This document shows positions 36,518-46,400 of a DNA stretch of 64,000 nucleotides, in pieces. The translations under genes and the position numbers were made by a program. How positions within the stretch are numbered: the first letter of the stretch is position 1; each line of letters begins with the position of its first letter. Below the pieces are notes generated by a model, which saw only the letters and a program-made list of their open reading frames with translations, ran no database searches and was not told where the DNA came from. The DNA comes from Pseudomonas graminis (GTDB taxonomy: Bacteria; Pseudomonadota; Gammaproteobacteria; Pseudomonadales; Pseudomonadaceae): assembly GCF_004364335.1 (NCBI RefSeq), contig NZ_SOCR01000006.1:157873-221872 (forward strand), written 5' to 3'.

Positions 36518-37345
36518 ATGCAAGACGTACAGCGCGAGATCGCCCGGCAGCTCAACGTCCAGCCGCCTTTCGCCAATGACGAAGCGCTGCAGGCGGAAGT
36601 CAGCCGCCGCGTGCAATTCATCAAGGACTGCCTGCATAACGCCCGCCTGAAGGTGCTGGTGTTGGGCATCAGTGGCGGCGTGGATTCGCTGACAGCGGGT
36701 CTGATGGCCCAACGCGCCATTCGCGAGCTGCGTGAAAGCACCGCCGACAAGGCGTACACATTCATCGCCGTGCGCCTGCCGTATCACATTCAGCACGACG
36801 AACATGAAGCCACGGCATCGGTGGATTTCATCAACCCGGACGAGCGTCACACGGTGGACATCGCGCCATCGGTGAAAGCGCTGGTTGATCAGATCAAATC
36901 CTTCGAAGGCCAGCCGGCCAATACCGTGGATTTCGTCAAGGGCAACATCAAGGCCCGGGCGCGGATGGTCGCGCAGTACGCTATTGCCGGCGTCAAAGGC
37001 GGTCTGGTCATCGGCACCGACCATGCAGCTGAGGCAGTCATGGGCTTCTACACCAAGTTCGGCGACGGCGCCTGCGACCTGGCGCCGTTGAGCGGCCTGG
37101 TGAAGAATCAGGTCCGCGCCATCGCCCGCAGCTTCGGCGCCCCGCAGAACCTGGTCGAGAAAGTCCCCACTGCCGACCTCGAAGAGCTGGTCCCCGGCAA
37201 ACCGGACGAAGCGGCCCACGGCATCAGCTACGCAGAGATCGACGCCTTCCTGCACGGCGAACCGGTGAAGCAGGAAACCGCCGAGGTGATTGTCAGCACC
37301 TACCGCAAGACCCAGCACAAACGGGATCTGCCGTACGCGCCTTAA
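36518..37345 (+). CDS. nadE: Ammonia-dependent NAD synthetase
   Basis: A 275-residue NadE. The PP-loop SGGVDS is at residues 52-57; [33 protein letters not shown] and [16 protein letters not shown] follow in family order. There is no glutaminase domain, so ammonia is the nitrogen donor. A CGAGGAG site precedes the ATG. It makes NAD from nicotinate adenine dinucleotide. Confidence 0.96.
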   Translation: MQDVQREIARQLNVQPPFANDEALQAEVSRRVQFIKDCLHNARLKVLVLGISGGVDSLTAGLMAQRAIRELRESTADKAYTFIAVRLPYHIQHDEHEATASVDFINPDERHTVDIAPSVKALVDQIKSFEGQPANTVDFVKGNIKARARMVAQYAIAGVKGGLVIGTDHAAEAVMGFYTKFGDGACDLAPLSGLVKNQVRAIARSFGAPQNLVEKVPTADLEELVPGKPDEAAHGISYAEIDAFLHGEPVKQETAEVIVSTYRKTQHKRDLPYAP

Positions 37346-37413
37346 CCCATCCGGGAACGGAAGCGTGCGCGCCTTTGGGTTGTCACTCCAGCCCCTCGGA
37401 CGCATGCAAATCC

Positions 37414-37502
37414 TGTAGGAGCGCGCTTGCCCGCGAAAGCGTTTCGTCAGTCGCCATCTGCGTAACTGACCCAACTCATTCGCGGGCAAGCGCGCTCCTA
37501 CA
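37414..37502. repeat. REPIN, subtype A
   Basis: Arms TGTAGGAGCGCGCTTGCCCG and complement around ~45 bp in the 37346-37641 gap. Confidence 0.9.
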
Positions 37503-37641
37503 GTGATTCACGCGATACGCGGCGCAGGTCGAACGGCGCTGCATTCAAAAACGGAATGAACCCGTTATTTCTTTTCGCTTGATGGCACTCGCCATCACGG
37601 CTTACATAGCGCTCTGACTTCCCCGCCCAGAGCCGCTATCC

Positions 37642-38670
37642 ATGACTGCTTTCCAAGGCCTCTTCACCCTCGTTGCGTCCACCGTCGGCCAGCCCGCTGC
37701 AGCATGGCTCGAACACCGCGTCGAGGTGCCCCAGGCGCTGGGCGGGTTTTCCTGGTCTGACGAGGCGGTGCATCGGGTCTGGCTCGCCGAAGCATTGAAC
37801 CTGTGCCTGTTCCACAAGCTGGTAGAGGCCGTGCCCGACGGGCTTCGCTATGTGGACGAGCAATTCGAGGGCGGCCGCAAGGTGGTGTTCGACCACGGCG
37901 CCATCCGCACCGTCGATTGGGCGGACAACGGCGAACTGCCACGCGGGCGTCAGGCCTTCTCGCGCCTGCTCGAGCCGCTGGGCTTCACCGATGTGCGCAC
38001 CTACCCGCTGACCAAACTGAACATGACCGGCTGGGGCTATCGCCAGATGGACCTGCCGGAGGACATCGCGCAGTTCTTCGTTTCCGAACTCCATCCCGGG
38101 CGCCTCAGCCAGGGGTTTCAAGACGCGGTCAGCCGTGTCGTCGGTTCGAACCGCGATCCGTTGAGCCCTGAAGACCTGAGCGTTCTGAGCCGCCTGCGCA
38201 CCACCCGGCATTGCAGCGTCGCCGAGGCCACGCGCCTGCTACCGGCGCTGTATCGTGCGTTTGGACGCCAGCACGGCGTCGTTCGGGAAGATGACTATCG
38301 CCAACTGCTGAGCGAAAGCGCGGAAATGGCGTGGATCGCTACCGAAGGCAACAGCTTCAATCACCTGACCGATCGCGTTGAGGATCTGGAAGCGACGGTG
38401 GCAGAGCAAAATCGGCGCGAGCGGCCGATGAAGGACAGTATCGAGGTGTCAGGTTCGGGAAGGGTCATGCAGACCGCGTACAAGGCCTGCACGGTGAGCC
38501 GGGGGCTGTTGAACGCCGAGGGCGTCGTGGTGGCGCACCAGGTGCCGGGTTCATTCGTGGAGTTCATTCAGCGCAAGATCGACCCTGACAACGGCAGGAT
38601 CGATCTCAACTTCGACAGCAGCAACGCCCAAGGCATCTTCAAGATGACCGACTCGAAGCAGGCCCAGTGA
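37642..38670 (+). CDS. DUF1338-type (HglS-like) VOC-fold protein
   Basis: A 342-residue protein that appears to belong to the DUF1338 family, whose characterised member HglS is a 2-oxoadipate dioxygenase/decarboxylase. Candidate metal ligands are His85 in FDHGAIRTV (with Arg89), His240 in FNHLTDRVEDLEA and Glu306 in SFVEFIQRK; the order matches the HglS His-His-Glu site. At 342 residues it is shorter than HglS (about 460). It lies 3.6 kb past the amaA/amaB/lysR cluster, with pncB-nadE between. If active on 2-oxoadipate it would extend the same pathway, but substrate is not proven. Confidence 0.65.
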   Translation: MTAFQGLFTLVASTVGQPAAAWLEHRVEVPQALGGFSWSDEAVHRVWLAEALNLCLFHKLVEAVPDGLRYVDEQFEGGRKVVFDHGAIRTVDWADNGELPRGRQAFSRLLEPLGFTDVRTYPLTKLNMTGWGYRQMDLPEDIAQFFVSELHPGRLSQGFQDAVSRVVGSNRDPLSPEDLSVLSRLRTTRHCSVAEATRLLPALYRAFGRQHGVVREDDYRQLLSESAEMAWIATEGNSFNHLTDRVEDLEATVAEQNRRERPMKDSIEVSGSGRVMQTAYKACTVSRGLLNAEGVVVAHQVPGSFVEFIQRKIDPDNGRIDLNFDSSNAQGIFKMTDSKQAQ

Positions 38671-39117
38671 TCACTTCAGCGTGACAGTGCCTTTCATCAT
38701 GCCGATGTGGCCCGGGAACGAGCAGAAAAAGCCATATGCCTGGGCCGGATCCAGCCTGGATACGTCGAAGGTGACCGAATCCGACTCGCCCCCGCCGATG
38801 ACTTTGGTGTGGGCAATAACACGCGCGTCACCGTCCTTCAGATAATCCTTGTCGATGCCGACGCTCATGCCGTCTGTGGCGATCTGCGACATGTCATCGT
38901 ATTTGCTGATGACCAGGTTGTGGCCCATGACGGCCTTCGGCAGGCTGCCGGAGTGTTTCAGGTTGACGGTGAACTGCTTGCAGCTCTTGTCGATTTCGAT
39001 GGCCTTGGTGGTAAACGTCATCTGGTCGGTGGAATCGACCTCGACCGAGCATTCAGCCGCCAGAAGGTGGCCGCTGGCCAAAGTCAGAATGGATGCAGCG
39101 ACAAGCTTGCGAATCAT
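38671..39117 (-). CDS. azu: Azurin, blue copper protein
   Basis: A 148-residue precursor with signal peptide ending at residue 20 (LLA-AECS). In mature numbering all ligands match P. aeruginosa azurin: His46, Cys112, His117 and Met121, with the disulfide pair Cys3-Cys26. It carries electrons in the periplasm. Its stop codon abuts the DUF1338 stop with no gap, so the two convergent genes share no terminator. About 420 bp upstream are free of large genes. Confidence 0.97.
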   Translation of the reverse strand: MIRKLVAASILTLASGHLLAAECSVEVDSTDQMTFTTKAIEIDKSCKQFTVNLKHSGSLPKAVMGHNLVISKYDDMSQIATDGMSVGIDKDYLKDGDARVIAHTKVIGGGESDSVTFDVSRLDPAQAYGFFCSFPGHIGMMKGTVTLK

Positions 39118-39302
39118 GGTGCGTCTCCTGGTGGGGCAGTCTTCGATTTCGTATACAACGACCGCCCGAAACTAGAACAATTTATCAACCGTTTTACTGA
39201 GTACCTCTGCGCAGCCACTATCAGGGCCATCGAGACAATCAAACAGTCAGCGCTACGATGGCTGCATAAGATCGCCCTGTCACCCATCTTCAGGACGATC
39301 CC

Positions 39303-39422
39303 ATGCAACTTTCCAGCATTTTTCGCAGCCTGCTCGCCGCTTACGCGTGCGGTGCATCCGGTAGTTACGACCGCGCAAGCCAGGCTTACGGCGTCTATCA
39401 ACGCGCCGTTTCCAACGACTGA
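39303..39422 (+). CDS. Candidate 39-residue small protein
   Basis: The frame reads MQLSSIFRSLLAAYACGASG then SYDRASQAYGVYQRAVSND. An AGGA lies 8 bp before the ATG, and the codon use is GC-rich. It has an amphipathic N-terminal helix and a Tyr/Ala/Gly-rich tail, no signal peptide. It is in the azurin upstream gap (39118-39541), divergent from azurin. It may be a small expressed gene; chance cannot be excluded. Confidence 0.45.
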   Translation: MQLSSIFRSLLAAYACGASGSYDRASQAYGVYQRAVSND

Positions 39423-39541
39423 CACCTGTAATGGCGGGCAACTGACCGGCATTGATGACCGGGTGAGGAAAAATACCACGCCGGTTTTGCACCATTCTCA
39501 GGCAGAATGTGCTGACTTATCGTCTGCCTCGAGGACTGCCC

Positions 39542-39754
39542 ATGGCCAAACCCAACTATTCCTTCGCCAAACGCCAACGTGATCTGGCAAAAGAGCAAAA
39601 GAAAGAGGAAAAAGCACAGCGCAAGCAGGCCGAGAAGGCTGAAGCAGAGGCTGGAGAAGGTGCAGTAGCAGACGGCGAAAACGCCGAAGGCTCCACCGAA
39701 GCTGATGACGCCACCGACGTAAAAGGCTCCGCTGAAGAAAAGCCTGCTGAGTAA
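39542..39754 (+). CDS. Small highly charged coiled-coil-like protein
   Basis: A 70-residue protein. Residues ~1-35 are Lys/Arg/Glu-rich (MAKPNYSFAKRQRDLAKEQK) and predict a helix; the rest is Glu/Ala/Asp/Gly-rich and probably disordered. I start at the ATG at 39542; the longer frame to 39509 is not supported. Similar short proteins beginning MAKPNYSFAKRQRD are familiar in Pseudomonas but lack an assigned function. Confidence 0.7.
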   Translation: MAKPNYSFAKRQRDLAKEQKKEEKAQRKQAEKAEAEAGEGAVADGENAEGSTEADDATDVKGSAEEKPAE

Positions 39755-39795
39755 TCATCTGATTCAGCGCAATGGGATGGATGAACGCGAAAATC

Positions 39796-39883
39796 TGTAG
39801 GAGTGAGCTTGCTCGCGATAGGATTTTCGCCGTGATCCATCCATTGGCTGGCACTCATCTATCGGGGGCAAGCGCGCTCCTTC
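39796..39883. repeat. Hybrid REPIN: B-type left arm, A-type right arm
   Basis: Left arm TGTAGGAGTGAGCTTGCTCG; right arm is a damaged complement of the A type (GGGGGCAAGCGCGCTCCTTCA). This is the only pair here whose arms differ in subtype. Confidence 0.75.
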
Positions 39884-39896
39884 AATGCGCCCCTAC

Positions 39897-40793
39897 TCAC
39901 ATCGCAATCGGCATCACCGTCACACGTACTTCCGGGTCGTGGCTCCCGCCCCCCAGAATCACCCCCCGCAACGGCGACACGTCAGAAAAATCCCTCCCCC
40001 ACGCCAGACTGATGTGCTCAAGCGCAGGCTGAACGTTGTTGGTCGGATCGAAATCCACCCAACCCAACACCGGACAGAACACCGACACCCACGCATGGGA
40101 TGCATCGGCGCCGATCAGCCGTGGCTGACCGGGCGGCGGCTGGGTCAGTAGATAGCCGCTGACATAACGCGCCGCCAGCCCGCGCGAGCGCACGCAGGCC
40201 AGCATCAGATGGGCGAAGTCCTGACAGACGCCACGGCGGGTTTCCAGCACTTCCACCAGCGGCGTAGCAACCTGAGTGGCCTCGCCATCAAAGGTGAACT
40301 CCTCGAATATCTTCTCCATCAGCGCCTGCGCGCACAGCAGCAACGGCCGCCCCGCGGGAAAGCAGCTGGCGGAGAACTCGACGAACGTCTGCTTCAGATG
40401 CACGTAAGGCGATTCGAAGCGATAGCGGCAGGCATCGAGGATGTCCGGCGCCATCCTCGACGCGCTGTAGGTCAGCCGATGCTGCGCCTCGTCCCATGGG
40501 GCGGACCCATTGAAATCCAGCCGCGGCCGTTCCAGCACTTCAATGCGCAGGCGCGCGTTGACCTGCAGCTCATCGTGTGGGCGTTCGAATGCCAGGCGCG
40601 TCAGCGGATTGCCGAAAACGTCCAGCTCATCGCGGCGCGTGGTCGGCGTCGGGCTGATGACCAGATGCTGCTCCAGGCAACGCTGCCAGGGGCTGCGTCG
40701 CGGCCACAGATGGGCGAGCTGCTGCGCCAGGGAAACCGGGCTGTCGTATTTGTAATGCGTGTCGTGGAGGACCTGATAATGGGCGCTGTTCAT
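39897..40793 (-). CDS. Transglutaminase-like cysteine peptidase-fold protein
   Basis: A 298-residue protein with an N-terminal bacterial transglutaminase-like beta domain (YQVLHDTHYKYDSPVSLAQQ) and a transglutaminase core: catalytic Cys in TRRGVCQDFAHLML, His in ADASHAWVSVF and Asp in GWVDFDPTNN. It overlaps the ATP-grasp/alpha-E gene upstream by a few bases (ATGA), so translation is coupled. No signal peptide, so it is cytoplasmic. It is the third gene of the system at 39.9-46.7 kb and may cleave or form isopeptide-type bonds. Confidence 0.85.
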   Translation of the reverse strand: MNSAHYQVLHDTHYKYDSPVSLAQQLAHLWPRRSPWQRCLEQHLVISPTPTTRRDELDVFGNPLTRLAFERPHDELQVNARLRIEVLERPRLDFNGSAPWDEAQHRLTYSASRMAPDILDACRYRFESPYVHLKQTFVEFSASCFPAGRPLLLCAQALMEKIFEEFTFDGEATQVATPLVEVLETRRGVCQDFAHLMLACVRSRGLAARYVSGYLLTQPPPGQPRLIGADASHAWVSVFCPVLGWVDFDPTNNVQPALEHISLAWGRDFSDVSPLRGVILGGGSHDPEVRVTVMPIAM

Positions 40794-43294
40794 CAGACCG
40801 ACACCGTGCGCTGGCTGACGTCGTCGACATGGGCGAAATGACGCAGCGCAAGCCGGTCAGACACATGGCCGCTGGTCTCGCCGATGGTCTGCAGCAAATC
40901 CGCGAGCCCATCCAGCGCCGCCTTGACGCTGCTTTCACCGAACAGCCCTTCTTCCAGACAACCCAGATCGAACACCGACAGCCGCTGAATGAGCGTCGCG
41001 AGACTGTTGTCCTGGGGCACACCGAAATCCTCGTTCATGCGTTTCACCGAGCGGGCCACCAGCTTGAGCTGGAACATCACCGCGTGGGGGTTCTGATCGT
41101 CCAGCGCCAGCAAATCGAGTACCGGGATCAACTGCGGCAAGGCCAGATAGCGCGAGCGGTAAGTGATGCCGCTGTTGCCCAGCTCCAGCAGCCCGTCCAG
41201 TGCGTCCTGATGAAACACGGCCTCGCTGCGCAGGAATGCCGCCAGTGTCGTGCAAAGAAACTGCAAGCGCTCGATGCGCCGCCCGATCATCAGGAAACGC
41301 CAGCCCTCGTCGCGGGTCATGTCGTCCAGGGCGAAACCGGACAGCGCCGCCAGCGACATCACCAGACGGTTGAGAAAATCCAGCAGCTCGCCGAAATCAG
41401 GGCTCTCGGTCTCCAGGCTCATGGCTTCTCGCTGCAACTCCACCAGTGCCTGCCAGTTCTCGCGGGACAACTTGCCGCGCACCTGGGACGCCGCCCACTG
41501 CAAGCGCTGCAAGTTGGAGCGCAGGCTGAACGGCCAGTCGTCACCCAATAGCGCTTCGAGCAAACGTTCATGCAGCTCGCTCGGTTCGTCTTCGTCTTGA
41601 AGCGGCAGCAGATTCAACCGTTCGGCCAGCTCGACCGCCGCTTGCAGGGCGACCGGATCATCGCCATCGACATAGCGCGTGAGCATGATCCGCAGCAGGC
41701 GCGCGCTGTCGTCGCAGCGCTCGCAGTAACGGCCGAACCAGAACAGGTTTTCCACCACCCGCGACGGCAGATACGGGTCGCGCCGCACCAAATCGTGCAC
41801 GCCCGGCGAATGGCGATTCTTCCACGGTTCGCTGCCCAGCGGGCGCTCGCCAAGGATCCAGGTGTCCTTGCTCGCCCCGCCGCGCTGCATCGACACCACG
41901 TCGGCGTCGGCATCGGCGGCCACGCGGGTCAATCCGCCCGGTAGCACACGATAGCCATCGGCCGTCGCTACCGCGTACACGCGCATGCCGATGGCGCGGG
42001 GCTGCAGCTGACTGTCCTCGCCCTGCCAGACCGGCGCGTGGGACAACTGCGCCAGCTCCTGCGCGACGTAGGCATAGGGCCGGGCCTGCATGCGCGCGGA
42101 CAGGGCCTGGCGGTCTTCGGCGCTGAGATCGCGGCCGAACACCGGAGCGAAGCTCTGGGACGGGAACGCAGGCTTGATGAGCAGCTCGGGCATCTTCTCC
42201 AGCGCCTGGGCCAGCACCGGCGGCTCGCCGCACCACCACGTGGCGATCGACGGCAGCAGCAGCTCTTCACCAAACAGGTGTTCATTGATCTTGGGCAGAA
42301 ACCCCAGCAGCCCGGGCGATTCCAGTACGCCGCTGCCTAAGGCATTGGCCACCAGCACGCGGCCCTGTCGCACCGCCTGCAGCAGGCCCGGTACACCCAG
42401 TGCCGAATCCGTGCGCAGTTCCAGCGGATCGCAGAAGTCGTCGTCAAGCCGGCGCATGATCGCGTGAACACGACGCAGACCGCTGAGGGTCTTCAGGTAC
42501 ACCGTGGCATCCCGCACAGTGAGGTCGCTGCCTTCCACCAGCGGATAGCCCAACTGACCGGCCAGATAAAGGTGCTCGAAATAGCTCTCGTTGAAACGTC
42601 CGGGCGTCAGCAACACCACCAACGGGGCTTCGTGGCTGGTCGGTGCCTGGCGCGCGAGTGTTTCCTGCAGCGACCGGAAGAAGTTCGAGAGGTGCTGGAC
42701 TTGCATATCCCGGTACAACTCGGGAAAGGCTCGCGACACGATCAGACGGTTTTCCAGCGCATAACCGGCACCCGACGGCGCCTGAGTCCGGTCGGCGGTG
42801 ACCCACCAGCGGCCATCGGGCGTGCGCGCCAGGTCTACCGCGTACACATGCAGGAACGTCCCTTCGGGGGGCTTCACGCCCTGGCATGGCCAGAGAAAAT
42901 TGTTGTGGCCGAACACCAGTTCCGCCGGCAGCAGACCTTCGGCGATCAGTTCCTGCGGGCCGTAGAGATCAGCCAGCACGGCATTGAGCAAACGCGCGCG
43001 CTGGGCGATGCCGGCCGCCAGTGGCTGCCACTCTTCCAGTGGAATCACGTGGGGCAGCATGTCCAGTTCCCAGGGCCGATCGGCACCCTTGGGGTCGGCG
43101 TAGACGTTATAGGTGACGCCGTTTTCCTGAATCTGCCGGGCGAGCAGCGCCTGACGCTGGATGAGCTGCGCAGGTGTGCTGCGCTGGAGATGCTCGTACA
43201 GACGCTGCCAATGCGGCCGAACGGCGCCGCTGGCATCCAGCATCTCGTGGTAGGTACCCGGGGTGAGCGGATAGTGGTCAAGCAGGTCAGGCAT
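40793..43294 (-). CDS. Circularly permuted ATP-grasp plus alpha-E domain protein
   Basis: An 833-residue fusion. Residues ~60-460 form the circularly permuted ATP-grasp type 2 domain (YNVYADPKGADRPWELDMLP; VVLLTPGRFNESYFEHLYLA; ANALGSGVLESPGLLGFLPK; PAFPSQSFAPVFG). From ~500 onward the all-helical alpha-E domain begins (VENLFWFGRYCERCDDSARL; RDEGWRFLMIGRRIERLQFL). ATP-grasp enzymes make amide bonds through acyl phosphates. I start at the ATG at 43294 giving MPDLLDHYPL. Product and substrate are unknown; the link with two transglutaminase genes is conserved in many bacteria. Confidence 0.87.
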   Translation of the reverse strand: MPDLLDHYPLTPGTYHEMLDASGAVRPHWQRLYEHLQRSTPAQLIQRQALLARQIQENGVTYNVYADPKGADRPWELDMLPHVIPLEEWQPLAAGIAQRARLLNAVLADLYGPQELIAEGLLPAELVFGHNNFLWPCQGVKPPEGTFLHVYAVDLARTPDGRWWVTADRTQAPSGAGYALENRLIVSRAFPELYRDMQVQHLSNFFRSLQETLARQAPTSHEAPLVVLLTPGRFNESYFEHLYLAGQLGYPLVEGSDLTVRDATVYLKTLSGLRRVHAIMRRLDDDFCDPLELRTDSALGVPGLLQAVRQGRVLVANALGSGVLESPGLLGFLPKINEHLFGEELLLPSIATWWCGEPPVLAQALEKMPELLIKPAFPSQSFAPVFGRDLSAEDRQALSARMQARPYAYVAQELAQLSHAPVWQGEDSQLQPRAIGMRVYAVATADGYRVLPGGLTRVAADADADVVSMQRGGASKDTWILGERPLGSEPWKNRHSPGVHDLVRRDPYLPSRVVENLFWFGRYCERCDDSARLLRIMLTRYVDGDDPVALQAAVELAERLNLLPLQDEDEPSELHERLLEALLGDDWPFSLRSNLQRLQWAASQVRGKLSRENWQALVELQREAMSLETESPDFGELLDFLNRLVMSLAALSGFALDDMTRDEGWRFLMIGRRIERLQFLCTTLAAFLRSEAVFHQDALDGLLELGNSGITYRSRYLALPQLIPVLDLLALDDQNPHAVMFQLKLVARSVKRMNEDFGVPQDNSLATLIQRLSVFDLGCLEEGLFGESSVKAALDGLADLLQTIGETSGHVSDRLALRHFAHVDDVSQRTVSV

Positions 43295-43395
43295 GGAAGG
43301 CTCGGCAGACAGCAAAAGGACTCGAATCAACTGCGCTCAGAGTAGCGCAGACAACATGACACGCAGGGGCGCTTTCCATGTTTGGACGTGCGGCA

Positions 43396-43424
43396 CGGCG
43401 ACCTGACCCCACGTCAGGTCGCCG
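43396..43424. terminator. Perfect hairpin in the operon gap
   Basis: CGGCGACCTGA and TCAGGTCGCCG around 7 bases between the large transglutaminase gene and the ATP-grasp gene; no T-run, so likely an mRNA-processing or attenuation hairpin. Confidence 0.5.
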
Positions 43425-43430
43425 ACGCGG

Positions 43431-46400
43431 CTACCGATGCAGGCGCAGGTCCAGGGTCATCGGCAGTTCATCGTTGAGGGTCAGCGCTGGAACCTCCAGT
43501 TTGCCGGGGCTGTGGCCGACCCGGAAGAACCGCGCCAGACGTCGGCTTTCCGCTTCATTGGCGTTCACCGGCAGGGTTTCGTAATTGCGCCCGCCAGGGT
43601 GGGCGACATGATACTCGCAGCCCCCCAGCGAACGCTGCATCCAGGTGTCGAGAATGTCGAAAACCAGCGGCGCATGCACCGGAATCGTCGGCTGCAAGGC
43701 ATTGGTCGGCTGCCAGGCGCGGTAACGCACTCCCGCGACGAACTCGCCCACGCGCCCGGTCGGCTGCAGGGGCACCGGCACGCCGTTGCAGGTGAGCATG
43801 TAACGCTGCGGCGGCAGGCCGGTGACCTTCAGCTGCAAGCGCTCAAGTGACGAGTCCACGTAGCGAACCGCGCCACCCGCTGCCCCCTCCTCGCCCAGCA
43901 CGTGCCACGGCTCCAGCGCCTGACGCAACTCCAGCTCGATGCCGCTGACGGCGTAGTCGCCAACCTTCGGAAAGCGAAACTCCAGATGCGCCGCGAACCA
44001 CTCGGCGCGCACGGGATAACCGGCGCTGTTGAGCTCGGCGATGACGTCGGCGAAATCCTGCTCGATGAAGTGCGGCAGCATAAAGCGGTCGTGCAACTCG
44101 GTGCCCCAGCGCGCCAGTTTCGCCGGTGCATAGGGTTCGCGCCAGAAACGCGCAACCAGTGCCCGCAGCAATAGCTGCTGCGCCAGGCTCATGCGCGCGT
44201 GCGGCGGCATCTCGAACGCGCGCAGTTCCAGCAGGCCCAACCGGCCGGTCGCGCCGTCGGGCGAGTACAACTTGTCGATGCAAAATTCGGCGCGATGGGT
44301 GTTGCCGGCCACGTCGATCAGCAGGTTGCGCAGCAACCGGTCCACCAGCCACGGCACGCATTCTTCGCCCGGCTCGGGCATTTGCGAAAAAGCGATTTCC
44401 AGCTCGTACAGCGAGTCGTTGCGTGCTTCGTCGACCCGCGGTGCCTGCGAGGTCGGGCCGATGAACAACCCGGAGAACAGATAGGACAGTGACGGGTGGT
44501 TATGCCAGTAGCTCAACAGGCTGCGCAGCAGATCCGGCCGACGCAGGAAGGGCGAGTCGCCCGGGGTCGCGCCACCGAGGACAAAATGGTTGCCGCCGCC
44601 GGTGCCTGTATGGCGCCCGTCGATCATGAATTTCTCCGTGGTCAGCCGGGTCAGGCGCGCCTGTTCGTAGAGAAACTCGGTGCGTTCGACCAGCTCGTCC
44701 CACGTGGACGAAGGCTGCACGTTGACCTCGATCACGCCCGGATCCGGGGTGATGCGGAAGTTCGCCAGACGCGGATCGCTCGGTGGCTCGTACCCTTCCA
44801 GCAACACTGGGCAGCGCATGTCCTCGGCGGTCGCTTCAATCGCGGCGACCAGTTCCAGATAGGCCTCAAGGGACTGCAGCGGCGGCATGAACAGATACAA
44901 CCGCCCGCCCCGCGCCTCCGCGCTCAATGCAGTGCGAGTCAGCCAATCGGCGGACTCGTCTATATCAGGTTCGCGGTCTACGCCCGGATCACCCTGCTCT
45001 GCCAGGCTGTTCAGTCGCGACTGAACCTCGTCGCGGTCGGGCAACTCGGCAAATGCCTGATTGTGGTCGGTCGGATGGATATACGGGTATTCCGCCGCCT
45101 TGACCCAAGGCTGGGAAGCCAGTGGCAGGCGATAGCCTAGCGCGGAGTCCCCCGGTACCAGACGGCAATGCTCGTCGCGCAGGTACCAGCGACCACTCTG
45201 CCAGTGATCGTCGGCCGCGGTGCGCGCCAGCGGCAGAACGTGGCCGATGATCGTGTCCAGCCCTTGGGAGAACACTTTGCGCAGGCGCGCGCGTTCGAGC
45301 GGGTCTTCGAGACGCGAGGCTTCGGCGCTGACGTTTTTGGGCAGCGCGCCCTCACGCCACAGGTAATAGAAACGGTCTTCGTAGGCGGGGAAAACGTAGC
45401 GAGTCGGCAGCTTGAGTCGCTCGGCCACGCTGCGCAGGAAACTGCCCGCCATCTCGCTGTCGGCGCCATAGTCCCGGGTTTCGTCAGCCACCAGCGCGTT
45501 GTTGTGCCAAACCGGTTGCCCGTCCTTACGCCAGAAGCAGTTCAGCGACCAGCGCGGCAGTTGCTCACCGGGGTACCACTTGCCCTGACCAAAATGGACG
45601 ATGCCCTGGGGCGCGTAGTGGTCCCGCATGCGCTGATACAACTCGGCGGAGAGCAGGCGCTTCTTCGGACCCAGCGCGGCAGTGTTCCATTCGTCGCCAT
45701 CACGGTCGTCGATGGACACAAAGGTCGGCTCGCCGCCCATGGTCAGGCGCACGTCGTTGGCGGCCAGATCGCTGTCGATCTGCCGACCCAGCGCCTGAAT
45801 GTCCTGCCACTGCTCTTCGGTGTAGGGCTTGGTGACGCGCGGCGCCTCCCAGATACGCTGCACCGACATCTCGTGGGTGAACTCGGTTTTGCAGGGCTCG
45901 ACCATGCCACTGATCGGCGCCGCCGAGGACGGCTCGGGACTGCACGCCAACGGGATGTGACCCTCACCGGCAAACAAGCCGGAAGTCGCGTCAAGGCCGA
46001 CCCAGCCAGCGCCTGGCAGATACACCTCGCACCAGGCATGCAGGTCAGTGAAATCAACGTCAGTGCCGGACGGTCCGTCCAGCGCTTTGACATCGGCCTT
46101 GAGCTGAATCAAATACCCGGACACAAACCGCGCGGCCAGGCCCAGGTGACGCAGCAACTGCACCAGCAGCCACGCCGAATCACGGCAGGAACCGGAAGCG
46201 TTTTCGAGGGTGTATTCCGGCGTCTGAATGCCCGGTTCCATGCGGATCAGGTAGCCGATGTCATTGGCCAGACGCTGGTTGAGCCCCACCAGAAAGTCGA
46301 TCGCCGGAATAGGCGTACGGTCGATGCTGTCCAGGTACGCCTGGAATCTTGGGGTCAGCGGCAGCTTTTCCAGATAGGGCTGCAGCTCGTGGTGCTCTTC

